Shown here: positions 16,332 through 16,536 of the stretch, in pieces | How positions within the stretch are numbered: position 1 is the first letter of the stretch | Layout of the letters: each line of letters starts with the position of its first letter | Assembly (NCBI GenBank): GCA_949051815.1 | Contig: CARQVR010000071.1 | Location: forward strand, 1-16,536 | DNA from: an uncultured Lachnospiraceae bacterium | GTDB taxonomy: Bacteria; Bacillota; Clostridia; Lachnospirales; Lachnospiraceae | Direction: 5' to 3' | DNA length: 16,536 nt | Program-made: the position numbers and the translations under genes | Notes under the pieces: generated by a model | Seen by the model: the letters and a program-made list of their open reading frames with translations, nothing else | Told to the model about the DNA's origin: nothing | Databases searched by the model: none

Positions 16332-16399
16332 TTGTTACAATTCACACCCACGCCAGCGTTCGCACCTATTTACAATTATTTCGGTGTGAATTGCAACAA
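16332..16399. repeat. 17-bp inverted repeat upstream of addB
   Basis: TTGTTACAATTCACACC (16332-16348) and its reverse complement with one mismatch (16383-16399) flank a 34-bp spacer. A third related arm, GGGTGTGA preceded by TGGCGC (16467-16480), complements 16342-16355 at 13 of 14 positions. The arms sit directly around the expected addB promoter and 5' leader, so they could be operator half-sites, a leader hairpin or a dispersed palindromic repeat. A poor TTGCAA / TAAATA promoter pair (18-base spacing) lies within the structure on the minus strand. Confidence 0.7.
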
Positions 16400-16409
16400 C
16401 TGATGCACA

Positions 16410-16435
16410 CAAAATGCTACAAAACGCGCATTTTG
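16410..16435. repeat. 8-bp hairpin in the addB upstream region
   Basis: CAAAATGC (16410-16417) pairs with GCATTTTG (16428-16435) around a 10-base loop. Adjacent arms 16352-16358 and 16437-16443 (GCCAGCG/CGCTGGC) enclose it, giving a nested, possibly cruciform-forming block. No gene was seen here. Confidence 0.5.
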
Positions 16436-16502
16436 GCGCTGGCTCCGACGCCCTGCAGCAAGTGCATGGCGCGGGTGTGATACAATGTCAGTTAGTTAAG
16501 TA

Positions 16503-16536
16503 TTGGGTTAGATTCTGTTATAGGGGTCTAACCTAA
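16503..16536. terminator. Stem-loop at the window edge
   Basis: TTGGGTTAGA (16503-16512) pairs with TCTAACCTAA (16527-16536) with one wobble, around a 14-base loop. It may belong to the neighbouring transcription unit outside the window. The sequence after the stem on either strand cannot be judged because the window ends. Confidence 0.35.

Overview
The window looks like chromosomal DNA from an anaerobic gut-type Clostridia member, most likely Lachnospiraceae. The grounds are AddA/AddB rather than RecBCD, YesM/YesN-type two-component proteins, lipoprotein sugar receptors, strong GGAGG-type ribosome binding sites and a fairly GC-rich composition (judged by eye, not computed). All nine genes I support lie on the minus strand, so transcription runs from high to low coordinates.

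Layout in the direction of transcription: (1) 16536-16318, an intergenic region upstream of addB, rich in inverted repeats. (2) addB (16317-12886) and addA (12814-8429), encoding the two subunits of the AddAB helicase-nuclease. AddA carries several low-complexity inserts, one of them a 15-unit pentapeptide array encoded by a 15-bp minisatellite. (3) A very good sigma-A promoter (8347-8319) followed by a 63-codon unknown gene (8273-8082), a DHH-family phosphoesterase gene (8035-7091) and then, without a gap, a sensory cassette. (4) The sensory cassette: a membrane-anchored periplasmic-binding-protein-like receptor (7090-5840), a YesM-type histidine kinase (5850-4306), a YesN-type AraC response regulator (4275-2665) and a XylF-like lipoprotein (2660-1614). 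(5) A 184-bp regulatory gap with an extended -10 promoter and several symmetrical elements. (6) A ChvE-like sugar-binding lipoprotein gene (1429-254). (7) A run of four stem-loops (251-50), three of them belonging to a hairpin repeat whose stems show a compensatory base change.

Working model (inference): the anchored receptor and/or the XylF-like lipoprotein binds an aldose outside the cell and controls the kinase. The kinase phosphorylates the AraC-type regulator, which activates the chvE promoter. ChvE feeds an ABC importer whose ATPase and permease genes probably lie beyond position 1. This resembles the XylFII-LytS-YesN xylose-sensing system described in Clostridium beijerinckii, but here two binding proteins flank the two-component pair. 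The stem-loops right after chvE could stabilise the receptor mRNA or reduce read-through, so that receptor is made in excess over the transporter. No tRNA, rRNA, CRISPR array, insertion sequence or phage gene was seen, and no gene-free stretch exceeds 300 bases.
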